A DNA stretch of 64,000 nt from Anolis sagrei (GCF_037176765.1 NC_090024.1:192382278-192446277), one strand, 5' to 3'. Positions 30,450 to 56,009 are shown, counted from the stretch's first letter. Program-made: numbers and translations. Notes: generated from the letters alone by a model not told the origin.

Positions 30450-32800
30450 CAACATTCTTTCAAATCAAGACCAGTGTTTCATGTTAGAGACTGGGCCAGA
30501 AAGTTGTTCTGAAGGGGAATAGTGATTATATCTCCTTTTAAAAAAGCAGTGAGGGAGCTATTGTTGAGATTCCCTGTTTGTGGACTTTCCATAGGCATCT
30601 GGTTGGCCGCTGTGTGAACAGAATATTGGATTAGAGACTTCATCACATGAGGGGAAATGAATGGGAAAAAGCAGAGGGAAGTGCCTTCTTTTGTTCACTA
30701 CTATCTAGGTCCCATGCTTTTCCATTTTCGGTGATGGCAAAGGTTAGTTACCATCACACATTCTTTGTCTGCCTTTCTATCAGTTTTCTCCCATTGGGAG
30801 TTGGATAGCACCCAACTGAAAACACAGTCTTCCCTCCATTTCCCTGTACTGCCACAGTGGAATCCCATGGGCAACCACCGGAAGTGGCCTTGTGTCATGT
30901 AATGGCTTCCATGGGACTCTGTTTCTGCAGCACAGAGAAATGGAGAGAAGATGGTCCTAGGTAGGCCTTTGGTTGGATCCAGGTCAGGTTTTCTCAATAA
31001 GACCTGTTCATAGATCAGCTCCAGTTCTTACTGAATTCCTCTTGCAGTTGAGCATCTCGGTTGGGGGCTGGAACATACAACTTTGATTATCCTAGTGGAT
31101 GATCTTTACCTGAGGGAATTCATCTCTACTGATTCTTCTAAATCTGTAGGCTGTGATATTATTTCATGTCTGTCACAACAGGGATGAGGAGACTGTGTTC
31201 CCATCCTCATATATTTTGGCCTAGTAATCCCATTATTTTTACTATTGGCCATGCTATGAGCATTTGGTCCAACAAATCTAGAGGACCATGATGTCTGACC
31301 CTTGCATTAGAACATTGTGTGGTGGTCCTTAACAATTCCTCCTTTTCTTTTCTTGCTGAAGCATTCTAGGAAGCTAATATGGCTAGAGATAGTGCAAAGG
31401 GAAATGTATAGTTTAGAACAGAGGGTTGATACTTTGTGTTACTGCATCAAAACAACACAAATCCTTGTTTAGGTAAAAAAATTCACAGACTCACAACGTG
31501 CCTATCCCTTGGTTCAACTGTTTGGGAAAAAGGGGATGATAGATCTGGTGACAGGCAATTTTTATCAAATGCATGTAATGATATGTCAGTGATACTGGAG
31601 CGTTAAAGTGATATTGGAGCATTAAAGACTTGCCTATCCTATATGTATGATTGTTATCTTCATGATTGGCTACTATAATACACTCTGTGTAGACTATTCT
31701 TGAGGACTCTTTGACAACTTTAAATCTCTATACCAAGTGGTATCGAGATTTAAGAAGGCATTTTTGTTTATTTAGATCAGCATGGCAGGTCCTAATCTGA
31801 ATCCATGCTACTTAGAAAGATGGATTAGATGTAGGGAAGAGGAAATGTTTCACTCTACATCTCTTTATCTATGAGTGAATCTTTATGAAGCAATGAACAT
31901 TCCTTTTAAATAGTTTTAATGCAATGAATGTATCCATTTGTTTATATTGTATATTTCTATTGCAATTTAATTTATAAGGGATTGTTTGGTTTCTTTGAAT
32001 TTCAGCCCCTTTCCTTGAATTTGCTTGAATTTCAGCAGGTTTAATTTACAAGAGAATAGTTCAAAATTGCTACATTTCTTCCCATCTTGTATTATAATTC
32101 CTGCTCTTCATTAAGGTGCTGTATTTTAAATGTTTCCCAAACTACTGTTTTTTTAATGAATTAGAACCGTATTATTATTTAAAACGAGGCAGATAAATCC
32201 TAGCATTAGACCTTGTGTGTGTGCGTGTTGGGTGGTGGTTCTAAGCATGTGACCCAGCATCACATGTAGTTTCTCATTAGCCACTAACACTGTTTTATGC
32301 AGTATTATTTTTCTACAGAAAATAAGTCACATGTTGCTTTCCCAATCTTGTATAGTAATATGAAAAATGATTGTGGCACATACACTTTGCATTACAGTAA
32401 AGCAGTGTTTTCCTAAGTAATTTGGAAAGAAATAACCCCAGTTTGTAGTTAATTCTATTGATGTGCAGATTGTGAGGTCATCTCCCCACTCCAAATTTCG
32501 GCCCCCTGTTAGTAAAAAAGTGGAATAATACATATTTATTATGGCTTGCTTTTTGCATTGCTGATTTCTTTCAGAAATTTAAAAGGAGAGTAACCAAAGA
32601 AGAAGCTCTGTACTCCATTACTATTATAATATATGGCAATTTGACTTCAACAGATATCTTGATTTCACCCTGCTGTTAATCAGATGGCCAACATTTGCAG
32701 ATTAGCATGATTTTGATTGAGGTTATAACCTTGAATGTTAAATTTTGGATCTGCATCTGCTAAAATCCTTCTTTGGCCTAGCCATTTTGGGATTTTTTGG
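30450..32800. other. Intergenic sequence without recognised features
   Basis: About 2.3 kb between the ETNK2 promoter side and REN with no exon or repeat that I can support. Confidence 0.4.
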
Positions 32801-32819
32801 CACAGTAATACAAAAAAGT

Positions 32820-33121
32820 GGGGGCCCCTGGTGGCACAGCGAGTTAAACCGCTGAGCTGCTCAACTTGCTGACCAAAAGGTTGGCAGTTCAAATCCAGGG
32901 AGTGAGGTGAGCTCTTGTTGTTAACCCAAGCTTCTGCCAACCTAGCAGTTCAAAAAAATGCAAATGTGAAGTAGATCAATAGGTACCGCCTTGGCCGGAA
33001 GGTAACGGCACTCTATGCAGTCATGACCTTGGAGGTGTCTTCGGCTTAGAAATGGAGATGAGCACCACCCCCAGAGGCAAACACAACTAGACTTAATGTC
33101 AGAGGAAACCTTTACCTTTCC
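32820..33121 (+). mobile_element. tRNA-derived SINE, family A, full length
   Basis: Best copy in the window. The head GCCCCTGGTGGCACAGCGAG has an A box, GGTTGGCAGTTCAAATCC a B box, and the end is AACCTTTACCTTTC. It is flanked by TAATACAAAAA on both sides (about 32806 and 33122). Confidence 0.85.
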
Positions 33122-33518
33122 TAATACAAAAAGTAACATTTCTGAGTTGTGCTTGAATGTACAGGAGAGTTACCTGCTAAAGCTAAGCAGGTTTTGATCT
33201 ATGTAAGTGAGAAAGAAGCAGGAAAGCCTCAAAAGGAAGGTTAAAATATGAATGAAGAAACAAATGATTTTCTAGACCTGTTGCTTTATGCAATCACTTG
33301 AAAGTATACAATACTAATGCAAAATGAAATAGATCACCATACCAGAATGTGGGTGTCATGCAAGGCATAATCTCTCTGCTTTGGGAGCACTAGAATCCTA
33401 TCAAGTCTCGTATTCAATGGACTCTGGAAAACTGACGGTAGGAAAGATATGGGTAAATCTCTGTTGCCAGAAGCATCTGTAGACAAAAATATAAATAAAA
33501 CTAGGGGAGACCTGGGCC

Positions 33519-33667
33519 CTTTCCACACATTTGAATAAAATCCCACATTATCTGCTTTGAACTGGAATATATGGCAGTGTGGACTCAGATAGCTCAGTTC
33601 AAATCAGATATTGTGGGATTTTCTGCCATGATATTCTGGGTTATATAACTGTGTGGAAGGGCCCCTA
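33519..33667. mobile_element. Palindromic MITE, GGGCCCTTYCACACA ends (copy 1)
   Basis: It opens GGGCCCTTTCCACACA and closes TGTGTGGAAGGGCCCC, with internal arms AATCCCACATTATCTGCTTT and CAGATATTGTGGGATTTTCT. No clear target duplication. Confidence 0.75.
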
Positions 33668-33861
33668 GATGATTAGGAAAAAGGAAAGTTGCTTAAAATT
33701 ATTCAGGTGCCTAATGGATATAATATTTCAATTTTTCAAACCTGCCTTCTCTCAGTTTCTTACATCAGCTTTCAATTCAACATCTAATGGGAGGTGAAGT
33801 GCTAAGTAAGTCCTCTTGTACTGAGAGACTCAGTGTGTTGTAATTGTTTGAGCATTGGACT

Positions 33862-34014
33862 ATGGGCCCTTCTACACAGCCCTATATCTCAGAATATCAA
33901 TGCAGAAAATCCCACAATATCTGCTTTGAACTGGGTTATCTGAGTCCACACTCGGATAAAGTGGGATTTTCTGCCTTGAAATTCTGGGATATAGGACTGT
34001 GTGGAAGGTCCCTT
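33862..34014. mobile_element. Palindromic MITE, GGGCCCTTYCACACA ends (copy 2)
   Basis: It opens GGGCCCTTCTACACAG and closes CTGTGTGGAAGGTCCC. The flanks TTGGACTAT and TTGGACTTT differ at one of nine positions, which suggests a 9-bp duplication as made by Mutator-like (or some hAT) transposases. Confidence 0.75.
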
Positions 34015-34175
34015 GGACTTTGGACACCAGAGTTATAAATCTGCACTTGGCCATCGTCCACTGGGTGACCTTGTGCAATTCATGCTCTCTCAACCTCAGA
34101 GGAAGGCAGACAAAAACTTCCTATGAACCAATCTTGGCAAGAAAACCCAGTTATAGATTCACATTGTTCTTGTTA
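34000..34175 (+). mobile_element. tRNA-derived SINE, family C fragment
   Basis: CACTGGGTGACCTTGTGCAA, CTCTCAACCTCAGAGGAAGG and CTTGGCAAGAAAACCCAGTT match the family C core and tail. Confidence 0.65.
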
Positions 34176-34210
34176 ATTGCCAACAAGTTGACTTTGATTT
34201 AGGGCATCCC

Positions 34211-34504
34211 CAGAGGCGGCCCTAGGTAATTTTCAATGGTAAGCAAACAGTATCCCCCCCCCCCCCCCCAACCAATCACTGATATATATTTTCTGTTTGT
34301 CGTGGGAGTTCTGTGTACCATATTTGGTTCAATTCCATCATTGGTGGAATTCAGAATGCTCTTTGATTGTAGGTGAACTATACATCCCAGTAACTGCAAC
34401 TCGCGCATGTCAAGGTCTATTTTCCCCCAAGAGCGCCTCAAGAGCGCCCCTGGGCAAAATCAACTGCAAAGGCTTACTTTACGTAATGGGTTGAGCCGCC
34501 CCTG
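34211..34504. mobile_element. hAT element with SPIN-like interior and different ends
   Basis: The ends CAGAGGCGGC and GCCGCCCCTG are inverted relatives. The flanks GGCATCCC (34203-34210 and 34505-34512) form a perfect 8-bp duplication. The interior GGTTCAATTCCATCATTGGT and ATGTCAAGGTCTATTTTCCC closely parallels 21130-21180 and 20956-20975 of the SPIN-like element. Confidence 0.85.
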
Positions 34505-34663
34505 GGCATCCCTATGAAAGAGAGATCTCCAAGTGGCTCTGATATAAACAGCCCTACCCAGGTCTTGCAAACTCAGGAATGTGACTTCCATGATTGTGTC
34601 TATCCACTTGTAATGTGGTCTGCCTTTAAGCTTGCCAAGGCTCATTTTAGGGTTGCCATAAGT

Positions 34664-34798
34664 CAGTGGTTCTCAACCTTTGGGTCCCCAGGTGTTTTGA
34701 CATACAACTCCCAGAAATCACAGCCAGTTTTCCAGTTGTTAGGTTTTTTGGGAGTTGAAGGCCAAAACATCTGGAGACCCACAGGTTGAGAACCACTG
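34664..34798. mobile_element. Palindromic hAT-type MITE, perfect 8-bp target duplication
   Basis: Same 135-bp family as 10258-10392. The flanks CCATAAGT (34656-34663 and 34799-34806) are identical. It sits in the tail of an older repeat. Confidence 0.88.
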
Positions 34799-35183
34799 CC
34801 ATAAGTTGAAAACTACATGAAGGAACATAACTACAGAATCAACATTATGTGCCCACATTCTAATCACTTCCTCTGAGTACAAAGGACAAGTCATCAATGA
34901 ATCCTCTCTTTACAGGCCACAATATAAAATCAAAAGATCAAAATCATTCTGTTTTTAAGACACAAGATTTCACCTATCTGACTTTAGTGGACAGTAGGGA
35001 TGAGAGTGAAACCCAAGGATTATAAGATTCAGAATGTTATATGTAGCTTTTGGTTGTAAAACAGAATAATAGGAAGCATTTTGCAGACAGCTTTTGAAAA
35101 TAATATATTATTAAGCCATTTTTTTTTCACAGTTTAAGCAGTCTCTCATAAAAAGCAACTTTCAAAACAGTAGGCTCCTGGTG

Positions 35184-48574
<13,391 letters not shown>

Positions 48575-48659
48575 TATATGACTGGTTTTGGTAAAAAAAA
48601 AACTTCTCTTCTAATCTGTGTTTTCTTTTTGTGTGAAACAAGGAGCCAGGTCCAGTGGG

Positions 48660-48770
48660 CTTTTATAGCAAAACTTTATGTGACTGGCTTGTGTTTGTAC
48701 TATTTTGATTGGTAGAAGGAGGTAATAAATCTTTAAACACTTTTGAGGTAGTCAGCCACTTTGACCTTGC
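48660..48770 (-). promoter_or_regulatory. REN: REN core promoter: TATA, CCAAT and upstream motifs
   Basis: In gene sense there is a canonical TATAAAA (48661-48667), about 90 bp upstream of the ATG, which would place the start site near 48632. A CCAAT box (ACCAATCA, 48706-48713) lies 40 bp further up. A TAATAAAT motif on the plus strand (48723-48730) resembles the HOX/PBX element of mammalian renin promoters but is in the opposite orientation. A nuclear-receptor half-site AGGTCAAAG covers 48759-48767. The TATA and CCAAT calls are strong; the other two are inferred from motif resemblance. Confidence 0.7.
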
Positions 48771-49309
48771 TTCCTGGCAAAGGGCATATTGGTTGTGTGT
48801 TTATGCACACTCACTATCTCACATGTACGGGATTCATTCAATGTGCGTAACTCGGTGAGGCAAACCAAGAACCCTCTTTAGCATGTTGGAGAAGTTTTTT
48901 GTTTTTTGTTTTTTTTTAAAAAAAAACCCTAAGTAGGCCAATCTTGTTCCTTTCATGTAATAGTATTTCTGGCAGGGATGGGAAAGGGGAATCTCTGCGT
49001 TCATACTTGGACTATGGATTTTATTGGCTTTCTTTTGAACTGAGGTGTATAATCATTAAATTTATAATGAAGACTGGAGGCAATATGGTTGGACTGTTTA
49101 TCAACGTAGAGGTTTTTGCCCGGGGGATAATTCTGATCTTTATTAAGGAGGATGTAGAACCGGACAATTCTTATTTTGGAATAGTTATGGAATCAGTGCA
49201 TTTCCCTAAATATATGTGTTCCAGACAATTAGAGAAATGGTAATTGGACAGAGGGAGTCAGATCACTGAGCTGCTTCAATGAGCAGGGAAGAGGCAAACA
49301 GGAATATAA

Positions 49310-49690
49310 TTGACTCTCCATACCCATGGGTTTTGCATCCACTGATTCAACTGTACACAGCTTATATATATATCCAAAAATAAAGCTTGATTTTGCCATT
49401 TTATCTAAGGAACATCATTATTATTTGCACGATGCAGCATTGAATTTTTGCAGGAGTTGCAGAAGTTTTGCAGGAGCCACTCTTTTTGCAGAAGTTTTGC
49501 AGGAGCCACTCTGACTCCCCTTTGGAGTAGAAAGGGCAGGGAATAAATAGAGTAAATAGAGTAAATAAATAAATAAATTTTACAATGTCGTTGTACATAA
49601 TGAGACCTGAGCGTTCATGGATGATGGTATTCATGGGGGAATTTGAAGCCAAACAGCAGTGAATACTAAGGGTCTACTATATTTGCCCAT
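49310..49690. mobile_element. Possible Tigger-like element with L2-like AATA tail inside
   Basis: TTGACTCTCCATACCCATGG and CATCCACTGATTCAACTG resemble the ends of TcMar-Tigger-type repeats, and GTCTACTATA closes it. Inside are GAAAGGGCAGGGAATAAATA and AGTAAATAAATAAATAAAT, an L2/SINE tail, and a tandem duplication near 49460-49510. Confidence 0.45.
49455..49512. repeat. Tandem duplication, about 33 bp
   Basis: GCAGAAGTTTTGCAGGAGCC followed by ACTCT occurs twice in succession. Confidence 0.8.
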
Positions 49691-50024
49691 CTTAATCTAG
49701 CCAGCAGCCATTATACAAGTAAGAATCATCATTGATCAAACCAGCTTCTGTACATGGAAGTGTCTATGTGAGAGCATTGTTCACTATAATACAGAAAGCA
49801 AAAGGCATTGCTTTTTATGCATACACAAATCTTACTTATTAGCATTTACCCTGTTTTCAGAGTACGAATCCCTTCTCCCTCTAACCATGAAAAGCTGCTA
49901 CAATTACCGGAAAACATTGCTGGAACAGGAATACACCTGTTCTGTACTGCCTCAAAGGGTACATTTACATCATATAATTAAAACACAAAATTATAACATA
50001 TAATTGTAGCTTTTTGATGCCACC

Positions 50025-50470
50025 TTCACTGGACTGGCTACATTGTCTGAATGTCTGATCACCATCTCTCAAAGCAGTTGCTTTATTCTCAACTCAAGAC
50101 TGGAAAAATGATATGTTGGTGGACAATAAAAGAGATTTTAAAATGGGCTTAAAAGTAACCTTTAAAAATATGGCATAAACATCGAGAAGCCCTGACACTT
50201 GGGCATTGTAACCGGAGGTTAGCTGTTATCAATGGGGCTATGGATTTAGAAAAGGCATGAATAGAGGGCAAAAGGGAGAAACGTGCCAAGAGGAAGGCAC
50301 AATGAACAAACCCTTGCCATGACCACCTTCCATCTGGAAATCTATGCTCTCAATATGAAAGATCATGTGGATCCAGAGTAGATATTCACAGTCATCTACG
50401 CATCTACCATCAAGACTCTACACCTGGAAGAGAATGATTCTCGGCCACAAGTGATCACCTATGGTGGTGA
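50025..50470 (+). mobile_element. LINE ORF2 C-terminal/3' fragment
   Basis: CATCTCTCAAAGCAGTTGC, TATGTTGGTGGACAATAAAA, GAGAAACGTGCCAAGAGGAA and CTACACCTGGAAGAGAATGA match a LINE segment abundant in squamates, whose intact form I recall ending in a zinc-finger-like CPHCG motif. Here the frame is broken many times. Confidence 0.55.
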
Positions 50471-50504
50471 TGATTCACACACATACATATAGCACAGACT
50501 TGTA

Positions 50505-50620
50505 GCATATAATTGTAGCACTTTGATGCCACTTTAACTGCCATATCCACATACTGTGCAATTATGGGATTTGTAGTTTGGAGAATGCAGAGTGGTAGTT
50601 GAGGATAGTGCAATAGAGAT
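50505..50620. mobile_element. Palindromic MITE fragment
   Basis: CACTTTGATGCCACTTTAAC, TTATGGGATTTGTAGTTTGG are the left half of the family at 57970. Confidence 0.55.
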
Positions 50621-50762
50621 TTCTAAACTGCACATTTTAAATAGTTCACTGAATTGCAGATCCCACTGTCTGTAGCATAAAACATATTAATGAATGCAGT
50701 ACAATTGTTTACTGTGGTCACACTTTGAAGAAGCTCATAGGCTTCTTCCTATTTTTTATATA

Positions 50763-50896
50763 AGTTGTTTTCAACCTGTGGGTCCCCAGGTGTTTTGGTC
50801 TACAACTCCCAGAAATCCCAGCCAGTTTACCAACCGTTAGGATTTATGGGAGTTGAAGGCCAAAACATCTGGGGACCCACAGGTTGAGAACCACTG
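50763..50896. mobile_element. Palindromic hAT-type MITE
   Basis: Same family as 10258-10392: CAACCTGTGGGTCCCCAGGT to CCCACAGGTTGAGAACCACT. The flanks TTTATATA and TTTATATG are nearly the same 8-mer. Confidence 0.82.
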
Positions 50897-53136
50897 CTTT
50901 ATATGCTTTCAATTTGGGACAGAATCTAGAACACCAGGGTAGGATAGACAATTGTGGAGGGCTTCATTGATCCCTCAGCAGACTCATTGCTGAGCAACAT
51001 GCCCAACCTCAGCAACACAAAATACAATTAAATCAAAAGGTGTTTCTTTATTCTGACACTGACACTTATGTTTTTCCAACTCTCCTTCATCACCTTTCTA
51101 GAAAAAAGACATGTAGAAGCTTGGCAAATATAAAAATGCTGTGTAGAAATAAGCTTCTTTCTCGAAGGCTTAATTAACTAAGATATACCTGTATTCCAGC
51201 TATGATTATAGTTCTTGTTTGGTTTGTATTTACCAGCTGTTTATTAGGGAAATTGAGGTAGGAGGGAGGAATCAACCATACAAGGCCTAAACCATGTGAT
51301 AAATGTCACATAAAGCATCTCCTTCAACCTGTGGCATTTATGGAAAGTCTGGGCCATGAACAAGAGAGCAAAACAAATTATTTTAGTTATGGTCTTACAG
51401 TTTGTGCATAAACTAAAAGGAACGAGCCATGCACTAAATCTTATGGATTTAGGGGCCTCATGGTTCATCAAATCTAGGTAAATCCTTGGGCTTCCATAGG
51501 GAAAGGTAATCTATTTCTATGGGCAATTGCAAGAGCATTTCAGCACTCTTGAATGATTGACCCTGTTTATTTCCCCACAGATGGCTTTGGGCATTATGTT
51601 TGTGAGGAAGGATTTTCCCAAACTTTTTTTTTTTGCTTAATGGGTTAAAGGTCAGAAAGGGCCAGAACAAAGATCTTGCAACATAAAGATATTATGAGCT
51701 ATGTGTGGCAATTGACTAGGGAGCTCCTCCAAATAACAGCGGAGTTGCATTTATTGCAATGGCCTTAGTGACCTTTGGTGAAACATTTTATAACAAAGAG
51801 AGGCATGGGAAACTTGCAGTGAGTTTCTGTATACACACAACTTGCATCAAGGTTTTTGACAAGGCAAAGCATTTAGGAAAACAACAACAAAAAACCCAAG
51901 GCTTTGTGATAAGAAAACCCTTGGATCTACTTAAGCAAAGGGACAACCCTTGGAGGTGGGAGGAACATTAATCATCCTGGGGACCCTCTGCTTTACCCTA
52001 AATAATTTTAATTTGAATGATTACCCCAAGCCCTCCTAAATACCTCTCAGTGAGGGTATAAAGCAATTTCTCCATCTTTTGGTTCTTTTCTGGACCATTA
52101 TGATACTTCAAGAAATTATTTTAGCCAAACATGGTTTGAAGAGGACACTGTCTTTGTGTTGAGTTATAGAAACAGGTTTGGACAGGAACGAGAAATAAGA
52201 ACTATTATATTAGAGGAGCTTATAGGTGTTTATGACACTTTACTATAGATTGATCCCATATCTGGAATTCCAGATCTCATATCTGGAAATCTGAAATTCT
52301 CTAAAATTCTCTAAAATCATCCACATGGGAGGTTTTGCTTTCTAATTGTTCAATGTACCCAACCTTTGTTTCCTACATGAAATTATTTAAAACATGATAT
52401 AAAAATGACCTTCAGCAATGAGTACAAGATGTATATGAAACATAAATGGATTTTGTGTTAAGACTTGGTTCCCATCTCCAAGATATTTCATTATGTACAC
52501 AAATGCAAATACTGTTATGGCAATGGTAATGCTTTCTGCGGATTTCGGGAGTGGGTGTCTATTTTTAGGGTTGGTTTTTTCCTCCAGCATGGAAGGTTCA
52601 GCATCTGTATGTGATGGGCCACATTGTTCTCACCTTATGTCTAATGTTATTTATAGTGATATCTTTTTTTGTATTTACAGTAATTTTCCAATATTTCTAA
52701 TCTTTTCTCACCTCACCTGCAGAATTAAACTGATGATTACATTACATACCACACATGCGGCTAAACACTACTTTCTTGTTTGTTCTGAATAAAGGATGCG
52801 GTGCCCATATCCATGCTGGGCTCATTGTGCATGGGACATAAACCCTTCCTCGTGTAATTAACCCTTCCACTAGTTGCTAGTTGTGCCCAGTCTATATAAA
52901 TTACAAGATCAGCCATCACATCATGGATACATATAGCTCTTAATTTTCACAAGCATACTTTGGTTGCATAAATTGCTCCAAGTCAAGAAATGGCATGGCT
53001 TTTCAGGTGCAAGGGTACAGCCAGCTCTTAGTGATACTATCAATAATTGTGCTCCCATTTTGGCTTTCTGTCTTTAACCAACTTATATATACAAAAAAGA
53101 AAAAGAAAAGATGGAAGATGAAGTGGAGGGAATAGA

Positions 53137-53500
53137 GCTACCATGGTGTAGTGGTTTCAGTGTTTGATTGATAATGGAGGAAACCATGATTCCCAGCTTG
53201 GCCATGGAAACCCACCACTTTGGTGAACCTGTGGGACCCGCCCTCTCCCAGTCTCAGAGGAAACTAATGGCAAGTTCACTTTTAAGAAATCTTGCTAAGA
53301 AAACCCCAAGGTAGGTTTGCCTTAGGCAGTGGTTCTCAACCTGTGGGTCCCCAGGTGTTTTGGCCTACAACCCCCAGAAATCTCAGCCAGTTTACCAGCT
53401 GTTAGGATTTCTGGGAGTTGAAGGCAAAAATATCTGGGGACCCACAGGTTGAGAACCACTGACTTAGGGTCATCATAAGCTGGAAATAACTTGACAACTG
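53137..53500 (+). mobile_element. tRNA-derived SINE, family C, split by a hAT MITE
   Basis: ACCATGGTGTAGTGGTTTCA, CCAGTCTCAGAGGAAACTAA and TAAGAAAACCCCAAGGTAGG lead to the insertion. The tail TAGGGTCATCATAAGCTGGA and AATAACTTGACAA resumes after it. Confidence 0.78.
53327..53461. mobile_element. Palindromic hAT-type MITE inside a SINE
   Basis: 135-bp member of the family at 10258. CTTAGG lies on both sides, with the 8-bp duplication partly decayed. Confidence 0.83.
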
Positions 53501-54898
53501 GATCCCATAACATTCTGTGTATTAGAATAAGGTGATTATACAATAAAGACATAATTTTATGCACTCCATATTTGTTTTGATTCCTTAGAATCCTTTTAAA
53601 ATATGCCTACAATAAACTTTCCTACCCATACTCTTGATGAATTCAAGTTTTATCCGTTTTCCTTTCCCATCCCAGTCCTTGGTGCCTTTGCCCTGGAGCT
53701 TTATTGATGAACTACCTTGGTTTCAGAAACAAGAGGGTGGCCTCCTGCCTTTTCCCACAAGGAAGACTGAGAAACTCCCACCCTTTCAGGCTCTGTACTG
53801 CGTCATACTGCCCAGTCTCCTGGCCTCCAGGCAAGCAGTTTTAGTCAGAGGGCAAGAAATCAGCAATTCCTGCTTGCATTGCGTAGCTGTAAAGGGAACA
53901 CGAGAAAGACCCAGGAGAGGAGATGGCAGTTATAAATCCACTTCCAGGTCACTTAGTGGACTTTGTTTATGTTCTGAGCATGATCCCACCAAGAGAAAGG
54001 CAACAGCTTTCCCATCAATTCAAAATTGTAAAGAAATTGTTTCTAGGTATCAGTTGCCTCATTCAAAGGTTTTCTTGCGCAGGAGGTACAGATAATCATG
54101 ATATTTAGACTGTGACATTTTTTTTCTCAAAAAAGAAGTCAATACTGAGACATTTAAACACATCAATATCCTAGAATTTTATTATCCTCCAAACCATCAG
54201 AAAATATCTAAATTAAAAAAAAAGAAAAATCCTGACAACTGTTATTAGAGCTCAGAAAAATGGTTTAAAAAGACCACTCATATTGGGAAAAATTATATCT
54301 GTGGATTATTTTTATTCCTGGTTTGCAGTGTTTTGCAGAAGGCATTGAAACAAGGATGGGAATCACACAGTTCAGTGATTAAATTGTATGTGGCCACTTG
54401 GGAGGACCCAGTGTGAGTGATGTCACAATTTGAGTTTTGGACAGGACTCTGGAGAACAAAATTCCCACTCAGCTGTACGAACCTACTGGGTTACCAGGGG
54501 CAAGTCACGTGATTGTTACGTTGTTACCAAGTTTTTTTCCCCATGAGAAACAGCATCAAAAATGGTCTTGATTCTTTGGATGGTGGCATACCACATCCAG
54601 CAGTCTTTAGCTGTTTACTACGTCTTTCTCTGCCTCTCTTTTATTGCTGTCTACATTCTCTCTGGCCGCTTTCCTTGTTTTCTTGGCTGTATCTATTTCT
54701 GTTTGCTTCCTAGTCTCTCCCATACAGACACAGCTCTGACTGCTCACAGTGATATATTTCAAACTCTTGTAAGTAATGAACAATCTGACAAAACTAGATA
54801 TAGCAGAAGCTGTTTGTTTGCTCAAGATAATAACAAGTTGGAGCAGAGGGGGCTAGGGATTTAATACAAGAATTTTTTTTAGTTTTTATAAGACCCAT

Positions 54899-55126
54899 CA
54901 GGCCCGTAGCCAGGATTTTGATTTGGGGGGGGGGGGGGCTGAGTCAGAGTAAAAGATGGTCTATCCTAGCAAACCTTTTCTATTGTTACCCCAATACCCC
55001 CATGCATACGGGATATATTGAGTATGGTGATCAGATCATGATATGAATAAACATAATAGTTTAAATAATGCACCAGTAAGGTCTTCTCGCAGACCACCCC
55101 ACCCCCACCCCCTGGCTACATGCCTG
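54899..55126 (+). mobile_element. hAT-type MITE with G run (second copy)
   Basis: The ends CAGGCCCGTAGCCAGG and CCTGGCTACATGCCTG are inverted repeats. The flanks AGACCCAT and AGTCCCAT differ at one base. The interior, including ACCCCAATACCCCCATGCAT, matches 15265-15589 in reverse. Confidence 0.85.
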
Positions 55127-55975
55127 AGTCCCATGGTTACCGAGGGACTTCTGGCAAGCTTTGCTAACTGCGGATGTCTCGAGTCAGGAACCAGGAATCT
55201 CACTAGGTTGAAGGGAAATGACAGAGACTTGATTCAATTTGTGAAAAAGGGACACTTGTACAGCACAGATAGTCAAAAGGTGTAAAAGTATAATTAAAAG
55301 TATAAAAGTGTAAAAGTATAATTATAAGCAGACATTTTTTACACAAGAATTCTCATGCATGAACATTGCTATGTTTTGAAACTCCCTCCCTTTCTCCTGA
55401 TTGGCCATAGCCAAGAAGCCAGCCAGCACCCCCAGGCCTCTGATTGGTCAGGAGGTGGGTCTTAACCGATGGGCTCCATGATTGGAGGAGGCGGTGATGA
55501 CATAGCAGGGGATCTCCTCCCAGCTGGGAAATGAGGCCCCAGGGCTTCCAATGGACTGGCAGAGGTGGTCTTGGGGTGGTAAGGTCTCCAGGGATCATGC
55601 CAACCCCTGGGTGTGTAGCAATGGAATGCTGGAGACAAAGAAAAGTCCAAAATAAGTTTTGACAGGATTATACAAAGAGGACAATGAGAATTGTTGTGCC
55701 AGACCTCTTCCCATGCTGGGAAGACAAAGAAAGAGTCCCAAATATGTCTCTTGTTGATGGGATTGCAATCAAAGTTTCGTCCTAGATAGCTGAAGAGGAA
55801 ATTCTGGGCAATAGGCGGATGGGCTCCTGCTGAGGTCCAGGAAGATCCTTTTTCTCATAGATTATGTCCCATCTCTGGTTCTCACACAGGGCATGGAATG
55901 AGCATCTGGGGTTGCTAAAGAGATGTTACTGGAGTTTATAGGTTCATGTATATTTGCCTTCATTTTATAGAGTTC

Positions 55976-55977
<2 letters not shown>

Positions 55978-56009
<32 letters not shown>

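Larger units (their letters stand above)
34176..34850 (+). mobile_element. Unclassified interspersed repeat carrying two nested hAT elements
   Basis: The host repeat reads AATTGCCAACAAGTTGACTT, TATGAAAGAGAGATCTCCAA, GTCTTGCAAACTCAGGAATG and ends TTGAAAACTACATGAAGG. It is interrupted by hAT elements at 34211-34504 and 34664-34798. Confidence 0.7.
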
